Counted from the stretch's first letter, positions 14,000 through 23,526 are shown. The stretch is 46,682 nt of DNA from CAZFLD01 sp964519835 (GCA_964519835.1 CAZFLD010000029.1:1-46682), one strand, 5' to 3'. Notes: generated by a model from the letters alone, not told the origin. Made by a program: numbers and translations.

Positions 14000-15844
14000 T
14001 TAGTAGTCTATTAATCGAAGAACCTTCGCAACCGGCGTCTTTGAGGTCTCTCCGGCTCCTTCAAGAATCCGATACTGTGTTCGGGCGGACCAATTCCCGC
14101 GGGAATCGAAGCTGGTAGTTTCCCACTCGAGCCGGGCCTGCGCCGGAGCTTGTTCCTCCTCGGGTGTTGCGGTTTCGGGCTGCGACAGAAGAAGTTCGGG
14201 ATTGTTCAGACCAAGAAAGTCATCCGGCGGGACCGGCAAGCGTCTCTCGATGACCGTCAAATTAGGATTCACCGACCGCACGGTGCCCTCGAGGTAACCG
14301 GTTGCCACAAGGCGCCGTGATTCGGTAACCAGCACGGCGGCCCGAACCTCCGGAAACCGGGAGAGTACCTGCAAGGCCTCCGAAAGCGGCAGGCCGGCGA
14401 CAATACGACTCAAGAGGTCAACAACAACACCCTCTGTAGCCACAACAGTGGCCGCCACCACGCCGTCGCCTTCATCCGAGACAGCGGCGGACCTACCGCC
14501 GGTGGGCCCATTCGAGCGAAACCAAAGTCCCGGGGCGTAGGCGGTTGCAATGGAGGCGTTGACTACATCGACCTCGTAGAGATCGTCCGACGACGAGACG
14601 CCTGAGGGAGACGGAATTGTCACCGTGTACGGCGTGAACTCGTCCCGCAGACCGGCAAAATAGGAGACCCCGTCAACGGTAATCGCGGCGCTCGGGAGTC
14701 GCATCGACACCAATGCACGCCGAGCTTCGTCGACGGCGGCACCGCGGAGAAAGGGCATCGTCTCGAGACGTGTCCCCGGAAGGGCAAGTTCAACCTGAAA
14801 GCCTGCCTCCTCCAACCGCATCTGGTCGTGATGACCTCGGATACCCTGGGGCCGCGAGATCGAATCGGCACCCGTGCGTGCTACATGCCCGAGCACAAGT
14901 GGCGAATAGTGCCCCAAGGTCTCCTCGGAAATGGACACAGCCGTCTGCAGCGACCTATGGGTCACAAACGAGGCATCAAACGGGACGGCGTACGCGCTGA
15001 AGTTGATAATCTCAGCTTCGGTGACGCGCGCGTCCTCCGGGTCGAGCTCGAGGCGTTCAGAAACCTGGGAAATTCGCTCCACAACAATATCCGCGGCATT
15101 CCGTGGGTGCTCTCCGGCGATTCTCACGGAAAAGGGACCATCAGTGCCGTATCCGAGATCGATGCGACCGGTGCGAATAGAGGGAGACCGCCGCTGAGAG
15201 CTCGACACGGCCAGGTTGGCGTCACGCACCGGTCGCCCCCCACGGCCGGCGCTGTACGTTTCCTCGTACAGGGTGCGCCCACGGTTGTCCGTGACGGCAA
15301 GGGCGCTTATGACACCGCCCGCAAAGGTACGGGATATCTCCGTGGCCGCGGTTCGTCCTTGGGAAAACACCTCCTGCAACGGGCTTGCCACACCGTCGTA
15401 GGTTAGCGTGCGTGTAAAAAGTGTCGACCCGGAGGCCGACCGACCGCGGACCTCGGTGGGACGACCGGAGGTACGTTGAATGTCCAGGCGCGCAGGCAGA
15501 TACGGTGCCGTCACGGCGGGGCCGTAGTCCGCGGTAACTCGAGTAACAAGACCACTCGATGTGGACGCGTAGGTAAATCGATACTCGGCGATCGGCACAT
15601 CGGTGAACCAATCCTCGCTGCTGAGCCGTCCGGACCGATCGAAAGTCCGGCGCACAACCGGGGTATAAACCGACCGTGCACGCCCCTCCTCCATCGCTAC
15701 CTCGACATAGGTGTGGGCAACCGCGGAGACGTCCTCCGGCGGTTCGACCGACAAAAATGCGTCGGGACTGCGAGCCGTAAACCCATCCTGGGCGAAAACT
15801 ACTGCGCCGGCGAATAATAACAAAAACGCTGTTAGGTACTTCAT
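14000..15844 (-). CDS. Large exported protein, unknown function
   Basis: 614 aa from the ATG at 15844, which begins a clear Sec signal peptide (MKYLTAFLLLFAGAVVFA, cleavage before QDG). Upstream in-frame codons to 15952 are excluded because they precede the signal peptide. The mature protein is beta-rich with repeated short motifs of the type RTFDRSGRLSSEDWF and DNRGRTLYEETYS that recall RHS/YD-like wedges but no clear domain can be named. The C-terminus (LEWETTSFDSRGNWSARTQY) repeats the theme. A promoter with TTGATG, 18 bp, TATGTT lies at 15859-15888. Probably periplasmic or outer-membrane associated. Confidence 0.75.
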   Translation of the reverse strand: MKYLTAFLLLFAGAVVFAQDGFTARSPDAFLSVEPPEDVSAVAHTYVEVAMEEGRARSVYTPVVRRTFDRSGRLSSEDWFTDVPIAEYRFTYASTSSGLVTRVTADYGPAVTAPYLPARLDIQRTSGRPTEVRGRSASGSTLFTRTLTYDGVASPLQEVFSQGRTAATEISRTFAGGVISALAVTDNRGRTLYEETYSAGRGGRPVRDANLAVSSSQRRSPSIRTGRIDLGYGTDGPFSVRIAGEHPRNAADIVVERISQVSERLELDPEDARVTEAEIINFSAYAVPFDASFVTHRSLQTAVSISEETLGHYSPLVLGHVARTGADSISRPQGIRGHHDQMRLEEAGFQVELALPGTRLETMPFLRGAAVDEARRALVSMRLPSAAITVDGVSYFAGLRDEFTPYTVTIPSPSGVSSSDDLYEVDVVNASIATAYAPGLWFRSNGPTGGRSAAVSDEGDGVVAATVVATEGVVVDLLSRIVAGLPLSEALQVLSRFPEVRAAVLVTESRRLVATGYLEGTVRSVNPNLTVIERRLPVPPDDFLGLNNPELLLSQPETATPEEEQAPAQARLEWETTSFDSRGNWSARTQYRILEGAGETSKTPVAKVLRLIDY

Positions 15845-15903
15845 CGTCGATATCCTAAAACATACTTGGCGAGCGGCCGTTACATCAATCGCCACCGCCG
15901 TGG

Positions 15904-17286
15904 CTACAGAGACTCGTCGTCGACAAACGCGGCAAGTATCTCGATCATCCAAGCCTGATCGGAAGGCGAGGCCGTCTCCACCGAGGAGTGCATCGCCCAG
16001 ATCGGAATGCCTACGTCGACGGAGGGTACCGCAAGGCCCGCCGCCACCATCGGCCCGACGGTAGATCCGGCTCGCTGCTCGCTTCGATGGGAGAAAACCT
16101 GGATGGGAGCACCCACAAAACGCGCGGCGTTTTGGAATCGTCGAGCCGTCGCCGGAGTAGTCGTGTACCGGTATACCGCGTTTTCCTTGATCGCCGGACC
16201 CCCCCCGACAACCGGGTCATAGCCGCTCGAGTGCTTTCCAGGAAATGATGGGTGAACCCCATGGGTGGCGTCGATACTGATACAGTACGATCGTGCAAGC
16301 GTTCTGGCGATTTCCTCTTCCCCACCACCAAGTGATACGACAATACGTCGCACAAGCGCCGCGGGAAGTGCCGAGTCGGCGCCGTCGGGCGTGCGGCTGC
16401 CGATCTCTTCGTGGTCAAACAAGAGTGCAAGACAGTTGCGAGGCGCATTCGTCCGGGTCATTGCGGAAACTATGGCGTGGCAGGCCGCGAGGTTGTCGAT
16501 GCGGGGCGCGGCGATCAGGCCGCCGGCTTCGCCGATTTGTTCGGCGCGGGCGGTCGGAAGGGCGGAAACCTCGATACACCCACCTCCCGCATCGGTGTCG
16601 AGCCCGGTCCCGGCGGTCACCAGGTCGAGAACATGCTGCAGTTGCTCTTTGTTGTCCTTCGCGTCTCTGTTCTGCCGCTTCGCCGGTGCCTCTCTGCGGT
16701 CCACCGGTCGGCCTTTGCCTGTTACCGGCGGCTCTTCGGCGTGACCCTCCGCGTCGGCGGCGTCGGCAACAACAAGTGCCAGATGCGTCGCCTTGTCGAA
16801 CGCAAATTTTTCGTTGGCCTCGCGGTCGTAGTGCAGGGCGAGACTCGGCATAATTCCGACGGCACTGGGCGTCTCAAACAGGTTTCCGTCACCCGTCCTC
16901 CCGGCCGCACGGAGCGGTCTATCGAGCCAGGTATGCAAGAGCGGCGATCCGTATGGCTCCGCGGGAATTCTCACGTACGATCCCTCTCGCTTCCACTCCC
17001 GAGGACGGAGTCGTATGCCGGGGCTGTCTAAGTGGCCGACCAGAATCACGAACCCGGTTTCCCAAACCGGGCGGCCGGTAACGGCGAGCGCCGCCACCGA
17101 CGACTCACCCGGCATAATCCGGTACTTGCCGGGACCCAAGCGGCCCCACTTGTCCCTCGGATCCATCAAGCTAAACCCGGCTTCCGCAAAAAGACCCGAC
17201 GACGTACGCGCAGCATGGAGAGCCGTCGCCGAGCCGTCGATAAAACTCCCGAGACCACCTGTACCGCTGCTTGTTGTGTTTGTGAT
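15904..17286 (-). CDS. M18-family aminopeptidase (aspartyl aminopeptidase type)
   Basis: Zinc aminopeptidase, cytoplasmic, removing N-terminal residues, often acidic ones. Visible ligands and motifs: VGHLDSPGIRL, PRIDNLAACHA, LFDHEEIGS, SIDATHGVHP and the closing WAMHSSVETAS. From the first standard starts (TTG/ATG at 17169/17166) the product is 420-421 aa and lacks the N-terminal family segment. Homology continues upstream in the same frame: FIDGSATALHAARTSSG and LFAEAGFSL correspond to the family's F-x-x-S-P-x-x-x-HA...AGF start. No ATG, GTG or TTG occurs between there and the frame's upstream TGA. An ATC at 17284-17286 lies five bases after GGAGG, right behind the stop of the exchanger gene. 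I therefore extend the gene to 17286 (about 460 aa, with non-standard start) with reservation. Confidence 0.85.
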   Translation of the reverse strand: MTNTTSSGTGGLGSFIDGSATALHAARTSSGLFAEAGFSLMDPRDKWGRLGPGKYRIMPGESSVAALAVTGRPVWETGFVILVGHLDSPGIRLRPREWKREGSYVRIPAEPYGSPLLHTWLDRPLRAAGRTGDGNLFETPSAVGIMPSLALHYDREANEKFAFDKATHLALVVADAADAEGHAEEPPVTGKGRPVDRREAPAKRQNRDAKDNKEQLQHVLDLVTAGTGLDTDAGGGCIEVSALPTARAEQIGEAGGLIAAPRIDNLAACHAIVSAMTRTNAPRNCLALLFDHEEIGSRTPDGADSALPAALVRRIVVSLGGGEEEIARTLARSYCISIDATHGVHPSFPGKHSSGYDPVVGGGPAIKENAVYRYTTTPATARRFQNAARFVGAPIQVFSHRSEQRAGSTVGPMVAAGLAVPSVDVGIPIWAMHSSVETASPSDQAWMIEILAAFVDDESL

Positions 17287-17296
17287 ACGCCCCTCC

Positions 17297-18334
17297 CTAA
17301 AGATTTCGCGTCAGAATCATGTAAATCGTGTAGGCGATGTAGCCCACCATCAGAACGATGCCCGGCCACCGGCCCAGCCTCTTGCGTGCCGCAAGAACCA
17401 CCCATAAGAACACGGTGATCGCCATCATTACCAGAAAGTCGACACGGAAGTCCGAGTCGCGCAAATAGATGGGGCGTATCACCGAAACCATCCCCAGAAC
17501 GATAAGCGAATTGAAGATGTTGCTCCCGATGATGTTTCCGAGAGATATGTCCATCTCGCCCTTGGCAGCGGCGGCGATCGATGTTACCAGCTCGGGAAGA
17601 CTGGTGCCCAGGGCCACGACGGTGATACCGATAAACCGCTCAGAGGCACCAAAGATGTTCTCCGCGATCCACGAGCCTCCGAGAACAAGCAAGCGCGCGC
17701 CAAGTGCCAGACCGATGATGCCGCCCGCGATCTTCACGACGATAAGGGTCACCGAGGCGGCATGCGCCTGCGCCATAGCCTGTGCAGCTTGGCCGGCCAC
17801 GGGTGCAGGCACCTCCGTCGGGTCCGGATCCACGTTCTTGCGACCACCACGCCGCCCCGTTCGATAGAGTATGCCGATGTACAGGGCAAGCAGGACGACC
17901 ATGGCCAGTCCCTCGGGCCGGCTAATCACACCGCCGAAAAAGATGTTGCTTCCGCCGAAATTTAGTGCGGTCACCAACAGTACAAGATAGCTCACCGCTA
18001 TAAAGGCCATGTCAAAGCGGACAAGCCGGCGCATGGAGGGCATAGGACGAATGGCCGCGGCTAGACCAAGGATCAACGCGATGTTAATGATGTTGCTTCC
18101 GACGACGTTTCCAAGCGAAACCGATGTTTTATCAGCAAGGGCCGAAACCAAGCTGACAAAAAGCTCGGGAGCGGATGTGCCAAAAGCCACCACTGTTAGA
18201 CCTATGACAAGTGGTGCGAGGCCCAGTCGGCGCGCCAGCTGCACGGAACCTTCCACTAAAAAGTGCCCGCCGAAGTAGAGCAAAACAAGGCCCGCGAAGA
18301 TAAAGGCGGTGTTTAGGACGATTATCCACGCCAT
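17297..18334 (-). CDS. Na+/Ca2+ exchanger family (CaCA, YrbG-like) membrane protein
   Basis: 345 aa from the ATG at 18334; the upstream in-frame extension to 18409 is not family-like. CaCA antiporters use a sodium or proton gradient to expel calcium. Both alpha repeats are present: the first with VVAFGTSAPELFVSLVSA and SLGNVVGSNIINI, the second with VVALGTSLPELVTSI and SLGNIIGSNIFNS, giving the two-fold inverted pore. About ten hydrophobic segments are seen, split by a charged cytoplasmic loop near residues 165-195 (RTGRRGGRKNVDPDP). It precedes the M18 aminopeptidase by 10 nt. Confidence 0.93.
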   Translation of the reverse strand: MAWIIVLNTAFIFAGLVLLYFGGHFLVEGSVQLARRLGLAPLVIGLTVVAFGTSAPELFVSLVSALADKTSVSLGNVVGSNIINIALILGLAAAIRPMPSMRRLVRFDMAFIAVSYLVLLVTALNFGGSNIFFGGVISRPEGLAMVVLLALYIGILYRTGRRGGRKNVDPDPTEVPAPVAGQAAQAMAQAHAASVTLIVVKIAGGIIGLALGARLLVLGGSWIAENIFGASERFIGITVVALGTSLPELVTSIAAAAKGEMDISLGNIIGSNIFNSLIVLGMVSVIRPIYLRDSDFRVDFLVMMAITVFLWVVLAARKRLGRWPGIVLMVGYIAYTIYMILTRNL

Positions 18335-18405
18335 GGTCGGTAAATGTATTATACCCGTTGGATTCCAGCTACACGTTGATGTGAAGGAACAAGAGTTCGT
18401 GTCGG

Positions 18406-19230
18406 TCAAGACCGGGACGGACTACCCCACCGGCGGCGGAACTGTCCGTGCCAATACTCGGCGACTACTCGAAGTCCGGAAGCGGGACAAACGTCATCTC
18501 GCCGTCTTCCAGCAGTCATCGTGCCCTTGCGAAACGGTTGGGCGCGATAGCCGAGTCGCCGGTACTCGTTGGCGACTGGGTAAGCGTACCGGTCGGGGAC
18601 AAAGCCTCCGTAGCCGTCGCCCCGCGGGGTTGAATACTGCACGGCAAACTCGCCTTTTATTAATAAGGCGCTCCGCCCGTTTGGATTTATGATGATGATC
18701 GCTAATCCCGCGATGCCCCACGCCTGAAATGGCGAATTACTCGTGAACTCGATTGTTATCTGCCGGGCCACCGATTGCAATGCCGCGCGCACGAGCTTGG
18801 ACCCATTCGCGACGGGTGCATCGCGATAATCAAAAGACTGCGGAGACCACGCCTCCCTGTCCCGGACAGTCCCCCCGACTCCGACGTGCTGAAAGAGCAT
18901 GTATGATTCGATGTCCGAACCCCAGGTAAAGCAGACAGCGTTCTCGTAGTCCGCGCCGGGGTTAAACTCGGCATTGAGCTGTTCTTGGTAGACGCGTCGG
19001 AACGCGGTAGATACGACCCTTTCCTGTTCGAGGCTAAGGGCGTTTTTGCCCGCCGCCGACAACACGCCGACGGCTTGCGGCACATCAGGGTAATACTCAG
19101 ACTCCAGGGGATAGCCGACGTTGACAGGCACCTCTCGCTCTATCTCCAAGACGTGGACCTGGAGCGCACCTTCGGCAACCAGGACGGCCGGGCATACCGG
19201 CACCGCCACAACAACAAAAAGCGAAAACAA
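18406..19230 (-). CDS. Exported protein of unknown function, probably frameshifted at its C-terminus
   Basis: About 274 aa if started at the TTG at 19230; no ATG is available. A hydrophobic N-terminus (FSLFVVVAVPVCPAVLVA) suggests a signal peptide. The body has VNVGYPLESEYYPDVPQAVG, a helix EQERVVSTAFRRVYQEQLNA and a hydrophobic strand AWGIAGLAIIIINP. No family recognised. The last 34 residues in this frame are Arg-rich and unlike the rest, whereas the neighbouring frame from about 18520 reads LLEDGEMTFVPLPDFE and stops at 18465. A one-base insertion near 18517-18522 would explain this. The start lies 11 nt after a small upstream ORF, suggesting coupling. Confidence 0.55.
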   Translation of the reverse strand: MFSLFVVVAVPVCPAVLVAEGALQVHVLEIEREVPVNVGYPLESEYYPDVPQAVGVLSAAGKNALSLEQERVVSTAFRRVYQEQLNAEFNPGADYENAVCFTWGSDIESYMLFQHVGVGGTVRDREAWSPQSFDYRDAPVANGSKLVRAALQSVARQITIEFTSNSPFQAWGIAGLAIIIINPNGRSALLIKGEFAVQYSTPRGDGYGGFVPDRYAYPVANEYRRLGYRAQPFRKGTMTAGRRRDDVCPASGLRVVAEYWHGQFRRRWGSPSRS

Positions 19231-19240
19231 AAAGCGCCGG

Positions 19241-19447
19241 CTAGTCGTCGCGATGGAGCAACTCGTGAAGTTGCGCGCGGCTAAACACCCGTTCTTCGAT
19301 TGTCTCCACTCGCGAGAGCTCAATTGGATTGTCGATGTCTTCTTGTTTGCAGTACGCCAAGGCGTCGTAGACGCTCTCGAAATGGTCCACGGTGATCCGC
19401 TCTTCGAGCTTCTGGTAGGTGAGCACGTAACGCACTGTACTCTGCAC
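19241..19447 (-). CDS. Small hypothetical protein (68 aa)
   Basis: 68 aa with GTG start at 19447 behind AGGATGG. Acidic, with a plausible alpha/beta pattern (VRYVLTYQKLEERITVDHF; YDALAYCKQED; AQLHELLHRDD). No homology recognised. It ends just before the start of the exported protein on the same strand. Composition and amino-acid order look protein-like, but short length limits certainty. Confidence 0.5.
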   Translation of the reverse strand: MQSTVRYVLTYQKLEERITVDHFESVYDALAYCKQEDIDNPIELSRVETIEERVFSRAQLHELLHRDD

Positions 19448-19525
19448 GCCGCCATCCTAGTCCGGCGCCACCGGGGTGTCAATTGGATGGAACATATGGG
19501 GGAGATGGACCGCGTGGGGCTTGGT

Positions 19526-20020
19526 CTAGTGGTCGACTGCGTTATCGATGCTGACGATGCTGAGGTCGTCCCGCAGACGGAACCCAATGCGCCGCCAAAA
19601 GGCCAGACCGGCATCGTTATCCGCGAAGACTATCGCGTGGCAGCGCTTGATGCCCCGCCGCGCGAGCCCCGCGAGCGCCGATTCCACCAGACCGCGGCCG
19701 ACACCCCCGCGCCGACGATCTTCGGACACGGCGAGGTGATAGAGGTAGCCACGCCGTCCGTCTTCTCCGGCGAGGACCGTACCGACGATGCGTACGTGTC
19801 CGGTTTGAGCGCTTGGCGGACCGACAGACGGCGGCGTCTTGTCGACGGCAACAAAACAAGACTCGGCGTTGCGCGAAAGGAAGCGGCGAAGACTTGCCTC
19901 GTCGTCTCCGAAGGAAAGACCAATGCCGGCCGTTGACTCCCACAGCGTAAGGGCGGGGCTAATGTGAGTAACGCCAAATGGATGTATGGCGCATGTTCGG
20001 GATCTATCGGCCGTCGGCAT
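19526..20020 (-). CDS. GNAT-family N-acetyltransferase
   Basis: 164 aa from the ATG at 20020, with GAGGAGA at good spacing; an upstream in-frame ATG at 20050 is less well placed. The acetyl-CoA pocket motif is seen in LYHLAVSEDRRRGGVGRGLV (R-x-x-G-x-G, residues about 109-124), followed by ALAGLARRGIKRCHAIVF and the closing NDAGLAFWRRIGFR. It should transfer an acetyl group from acetyl-CoA to an amine of an unknown small molecule or protein. Confidence 0.87.
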   Translation of the reverse strand: MPTADRSRTCAIHPFGVTHISPALTLWESTAGIGLSFGDDEASLRRFLSRNAESCFVAVDKTPPSVGPPSAQTGHVRIVGTVLAGEDGRRGYLYHLAVSEDRRRGGVGRGLVESALAGLARRGIKRCHAIVFADNDAGLAFWRRIGFRLRDDLSIVSIDNAVDH

Positions 20021-20277
20021 ACGTCTCCTCGATGTCTTTCTCCGTGGCACTTTAGACGAAGTAGTAAAGGATTAAAAGCGGCCATTGGCCGAGTTCGGCC
20101 GGGATCGCGGCACCGGACCCCGGCGAGCCGAAGGCGTCGAGCCGGTAGCCCACTCTTCCTCGGAATCGTTGCTCGACAGGAGCACAAGAGCGCCCAAGCG
20201 AACTGGCGAATTCTGACGCACATGATGGAGACGTTGGAGTTTACGGCAGGTGAAGAAGCCAATGGTGAATCAGACGA

Positions 20278-20350
20278 TGGGCGCTGACGGACTTGAACCG
20301 CCGACATCTTGCTTGTAAGGCAAGCGCTCTACCAGCTGAGCTAAGCGCCC
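20278..20350 (-). tRNA. tRNA-Val(UAC)
   Basis: 73-nt cloverleaf on the minus strand. Acceptor stem GGGCGCT pairs with AGCGCCC, discriminator A. The D arm has AGCTCAGCTGGTAGAGC, the anticodon arm CTTGC-CTTACAA-GCAAG gives anticodon TAC, and the T arm contains GGTTCAAGTCC. The CCA end is not encoded. A -35 TTGACA at 20470-20475 with TATTTT 18 bp on, and a closer TATGAT at 20392-20397, are candidate promoter elements. Confidence 0.97.
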
Positions 20351-20552
20351 GAGGGTCGAGTGTCCGCGCCCGGCCTAAAGACCGACCGCCAATCATACAA
20401 AGCCGCCCACCAATCGGTACGGCAAGCTCACCAATCGACCGCGGAAAAATAGCACCAAGCAGACGCCGGTGTCAACGATCACCGTCGGCAGTCGCGGCCT
20501 CGGCCCCGGTGTCGGCTTTTGAGACAACTCGGAGTGCATCGGTTTCTGCTCC

Positions 20553-21350
20553 CTAATAGAGAGTCGTGTGTGGGAATGGTATCTCGATACCTTCCGAGTC
20601 GAATGCCTTTTTGAGCCGACGGCGGTACTCCCTGCCCACCGCCCACTGCTGTAGCGGCTTTGTCTTGAAACGGGCACGCACCACCACCGCGCTGTCCGCG
20701 AAGTCGTCCACTCCCATGATTTCGAGCGGTTCCAGAATCTTGGACCCGTAGTCGGGGTCCGAACGCAAATCCTCCGCAACCTCCGCCATAACCCGCACTA
20801 CCTCATCGGTGTCTTCCTTGTATGCGACGCCTATATCAAACACCATCGCCGACCACTCTTTGGTCATGTTGGACAGGGTATTGATCTTACCGTTTTGGAA
20901 AACGTGAATGGTTCCGGACAGATCCCGGAGGACAATGGTGCGAAGGCCAACGGACTCAACCACTCCGCCGACGCCATTGATGATCGCAACATCTCCCTCA
21001 CGAACGCGGTTTTCCAAGAGAATAAAAAACCCGGAGATAAAATCTCGCACCAACTCCTGGGCGCCGAACCCGACGGCCAGGCCCGCGATACCGGCACCAG
21101 CCAGTAACGGACCGATATCGATCCCGATGTTTCGTAGCACGAGCATCACAACGATCAGCAAAACAACAATGCGCAGAAACGACGCAAGGAGGTTCATCAT
21201 CGTCTCCACGCGCTTCGCTTGCTCCGAGGTGTCCTCTTCTTTGGCATCGAGCCTGCTAAGAATGGTCGCCTTGGTCCGCTTGAGGACAACTCGCACAATC
21301 CGCAGACCCGCAATACCCACGGCCAGGGTAAGGAGGAGTTCAACCAGCAC
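20553..21350 (-). CDS. Mechanosensitive channel, MscS family
   Basis: 265 aa from a GTG at 21350, about 11 nt after AAAGGAGG; in-frame codons further up enter the divergent fusA gene. Small-conductance mechanosensitive channels open under membrane tension to release osmolytes. Two or three membrane segments at residues 1-20 and about 55-110 end in the pore helix GPLLAGAGIAGLAVGFGAQE. The MscS core continues with LVRDFISGFFILLENRVREG and the beta domain INGVGGVVESVGLRTIVLRD, then HVFQNGKINTLSNMT and the C-terminal alpha/beta cap to IEIPFPHTTLY. Divergent from fusA with 67 bp between starts. Confidence 0.94.
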   Translation of the reverse strand: MLVELLLTLAVGIAGLRIVRVVLKRTKATILSRLDAKEEDTSEQAKRVETMMNLLASFLRIVVLLIVVMLVLRNIGIDIGPLLAGAGIAGLAVGFGAQELVRDFISGFFILLENRVREGDVAIINGVGGVVESVGLRTIVLRDLSGTIHVFQNGKINTLSNMTKEWSAMVFDIGVAYKEDTDEVVRVMAEVAEDLRSDPDYGSKILEPLEIMGVDDFADSAVVVRARFKTKPLQQWAVGREYRRRLKKAFDSEGIEIPFPHTTLY

Positions 21351-21417
21351 CGCCGGCTTTGCCTCCTTTCCCCTTTTGTGTACATTTTGCAGACACCACC
21401 TCAAATCCGGGAAGAGA

Positions 21418-23448
21418 ATGAGCATCAGCAAACGCAGAAACATCGGCATCATGGCCCACATCGATGCCGGGAAGACGACAACAACCGAACGAATCCTATT
21501 TTACACCGGCAAGAGTCACAGAATCGGCGAGGTGGACTACGGCGAAGCCACAATGGACTGGATGAGCCAAGAACAGAACCGCGGCATCACCATTACATCG
21601 GCGGCTACGACATGCTTTTGGAAGGATCATCAGATTAACATCATCGACACACCGGGCCACGTCGATTTTACGGCGGAAGTCGAACGGAGCCTCCGCGTTT
21701 TGGACGGGGCCGTCGCCGTTTTCTGTGCCTTCGGCGGAGTCGAGCCGCAGTCGGAGACCGTGTGGCACCAGGCGGACCGCTACGATGTGCCGCGGATCGC
21801 CTATGTGAACAAGATGGACCGCATGGGTGCCGACTTTTTTGCGGTGGTCAAAGAAATGGAACAAAAGCTCGGCGCGAAGACCTTGCCGGTCCAGATACCA
21901 ATCGGCACCGAGGCAAAGTTCGAAGGAATCATCGATTTGATTACGATGGAGGAGATCCGCTGGAAAACGGAGAAGTACGGATCCGAAATGATCCGCAAAC
22001 CCGTGAGCGAGACTAACCGGGAGCTTGCGGCACCGTGGCGGGAGCGGCTTATCGATACCGTAACCGCCGCCTCCGACGAGCTCACGGAGCTCTATCTCGA
22101 GGGCGAAGAACTCCCCGTGGAGAAAATCAAAGGGACAATCCGAAAAAAGACTATCGCAATCCAAATGACGCCGGTGTTCTGTGGCGCGTCGCTGCGGAAT
22201 CTCGGGGTGCAGCCGTTAATCGACGGTGTTATCGACTATCTACCGGCACCCGAGGAGCTACCGCCGATTATCGGGCAACACGCAAAGACGGACGAGGAAA
22301 TACCGGTCAAGCGCTCCGAAGACGGTCCGCCGCTCGCCCTCGTTTTCAAGATCCAGAACGACCGTGAGGCGGGCACGTTAAGCTTCGTTCGTGTGTATTC
22401 AGGGGCCATCAAAAACGGCACTCAAGTCTACAACATCGACAAGGGCAAAAAAGAACGCGTAAATCGGCTTCTCCGTATGCACGCAAATCGCTCCGAGCAG
22501 GTGGACAAGGCGCTCGCCGGCGACATCGCCGTGGTGGTGGGAATGAAGTTCCCGCAGACCGGCGACACCATCGGCAGCGAGGGCCAGCAGATTATTCTTG
22601 AACGGATGGAGTTTCCCGAGCCCGTCATTCACGTGGCTATCGAGCCAAAAACACTCTCTGAGAGGCAAAAACTGCAGGACGTCCTCAAGCTAATGGCCGC
22701 AGAAGACCCGACCTTCTTTGCCAAGGAGGACGAGGACACGGGAGAGATCATCATCTCGGGAATGGGAGAGCTCCACCTCGACGTGGTGGTAACCCGGGTT
22801 ACGGAGGACTACAAGGTCGATGCCAAGGTAGGCAAACCGCAGGTCACCTACCGCGAGTCGATCGAAGGCAAAGCGACTCACACGGAGACTTTTCACCGTG
22901 TGATTGCCGGCAAAGATAACAATGCCCAAATCACGATCGAGGTCTTTGCCCGAGATCGCGGCAGCGGCAATCATTTCGATAACACATTGCCGGTCGACGC
23001 ACTGCCCCCCCACCTCATCGAGGCCGTCAGCCGCGGCATCGAGGGAGCATTCACCTCGGGCATCGTCTATGGCTATCCGGCGTTCGACGTCGGCGTGCGA
23101 CTTGTGGGTGCCAAGTACAACGAAAACACCGGTACCGAATTCGCCTACGAGGCCGCAGCCTCGCTTGGCTTCGACAACGCGTGCCGCGCCGCTTCGCCGG
23201 TGCTCTTGCAGCCGATCATGAAGGTCGACGTGATGTCGCCCAAAGAGTACATAGGAGAGGTAGTAAACGGTCTCACCATGCGGGGCGGACTCGTGGAGAG
23301 CATCGACTCGCGACCCACCATCGAACACATTCGAGCCACGGCGCCACTGGAAAAGATGTTCGGCTACTCCACGGCGCTCCGGAGCGTATCGCAAGGCCGG
23401 GCCACCTACGCCATGGAGTTCTCACATTTCGCCAAGAAGGGCTCATAG
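21418..23448 (+). CDS. fusA: Elongation factor G, spirochaete/mitochondrial type
   Basis: 676 aa from the ATG at 21418; the open frame upstream is antisense to the MscS gene. EF-G is the GTPase that drives ribosomal translocation and, with RRF, ribosome recycling. G domain motifs: AHIDAGKTTTTERIL, DTPGHVDF and YVNKMDRMGADFF. Domains II-V follow, with ISGMGELHLDVVV and the domain IV loop GKPQVTYRESIE. The wording of the G domain (GEVDYGEATMDWM, GGVEPQSETVWHQADRY) is that of the spd/mitochondrial-type EF-Gs described in spirochaetes, planctomycetes and some deltaproteobacteria, where one paralogue translocates and another recycles. Which role this one has cannot be told here. A -35 TTTGCC, 17 bp, TACATT at 21358-21386 may be its promoter. 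Confidence 0.95.
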   Translation: MSISKRRNIGIMAHIDAGKTTTTERILFYTGKSHRIGEVDYGEATMDWMSQEQNRGITITSAATTCFWKDHQINIIDTPGHVDFTAEVERSLRVLDGAVAVFCAFGGVEPQSETVWHQADRYDVPRIAYVNKMDRMGADFFAVVKEMEQKLGAKTLPVQIPIGTEAKFEGIIDLITMEEIRWKTEKYGSEMIRKPVSETNRELAAPWRERLIDTVTAASDELTELYLEGEELPVEKIKGTIRKKTIAIQMTPVFCGASLRNLGVQPLIDGVIDYLPAPEELPPIIGQHAKTDEEIPVKRSEDGPPLALVFKIQNDREAGTLSFVRVYSGAIKNGTQVYNIDKGKKERVNRLLRMHANRSEQVDKALAGDIAVVVGMKFPQTGDTIGSEGQQIILERMEFPEPVIHVAIEPKTLSERQKLQDVLKLMAAEDPTFFAKEDEDTGEIIISGMGELHLDVVVTRVTEDYKVDAKVGKPQVTYRESIEGKATHTETFHRVIAGKDNNAQITIEVFARDRGSGNHFDNTLPVDALPPHLIEAVSRGIEGAFTSGIVYGYPAFDVGVRLVGAKYNENTGTEFAYEAAASLGFDNACRAASPVLLQPIMKVDVMSPKEYIGEVVNGLTMRGGLVESIDSRPTIEHIRATAPLEKMFGYSTALRSVSQGRATYAMEFSHFAKKGS

Positions 23449-23526
23449 GAGGCCCGACCGGCGCGCGGGGCGCGGCTGATGCGTGCCGCTCGCAAGGCGC
23501 ATGTGAAAGTTCGGTTAGCACCAAGC

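Noticed and set aside
20908..21417. N-terminal extension of the EF-G reading frame by 170 codons
   Set aside because: It is antisense to the MscS gene, rich in Ser/Arg/Thr, and the EF-G family begins at the ATG at 21418.
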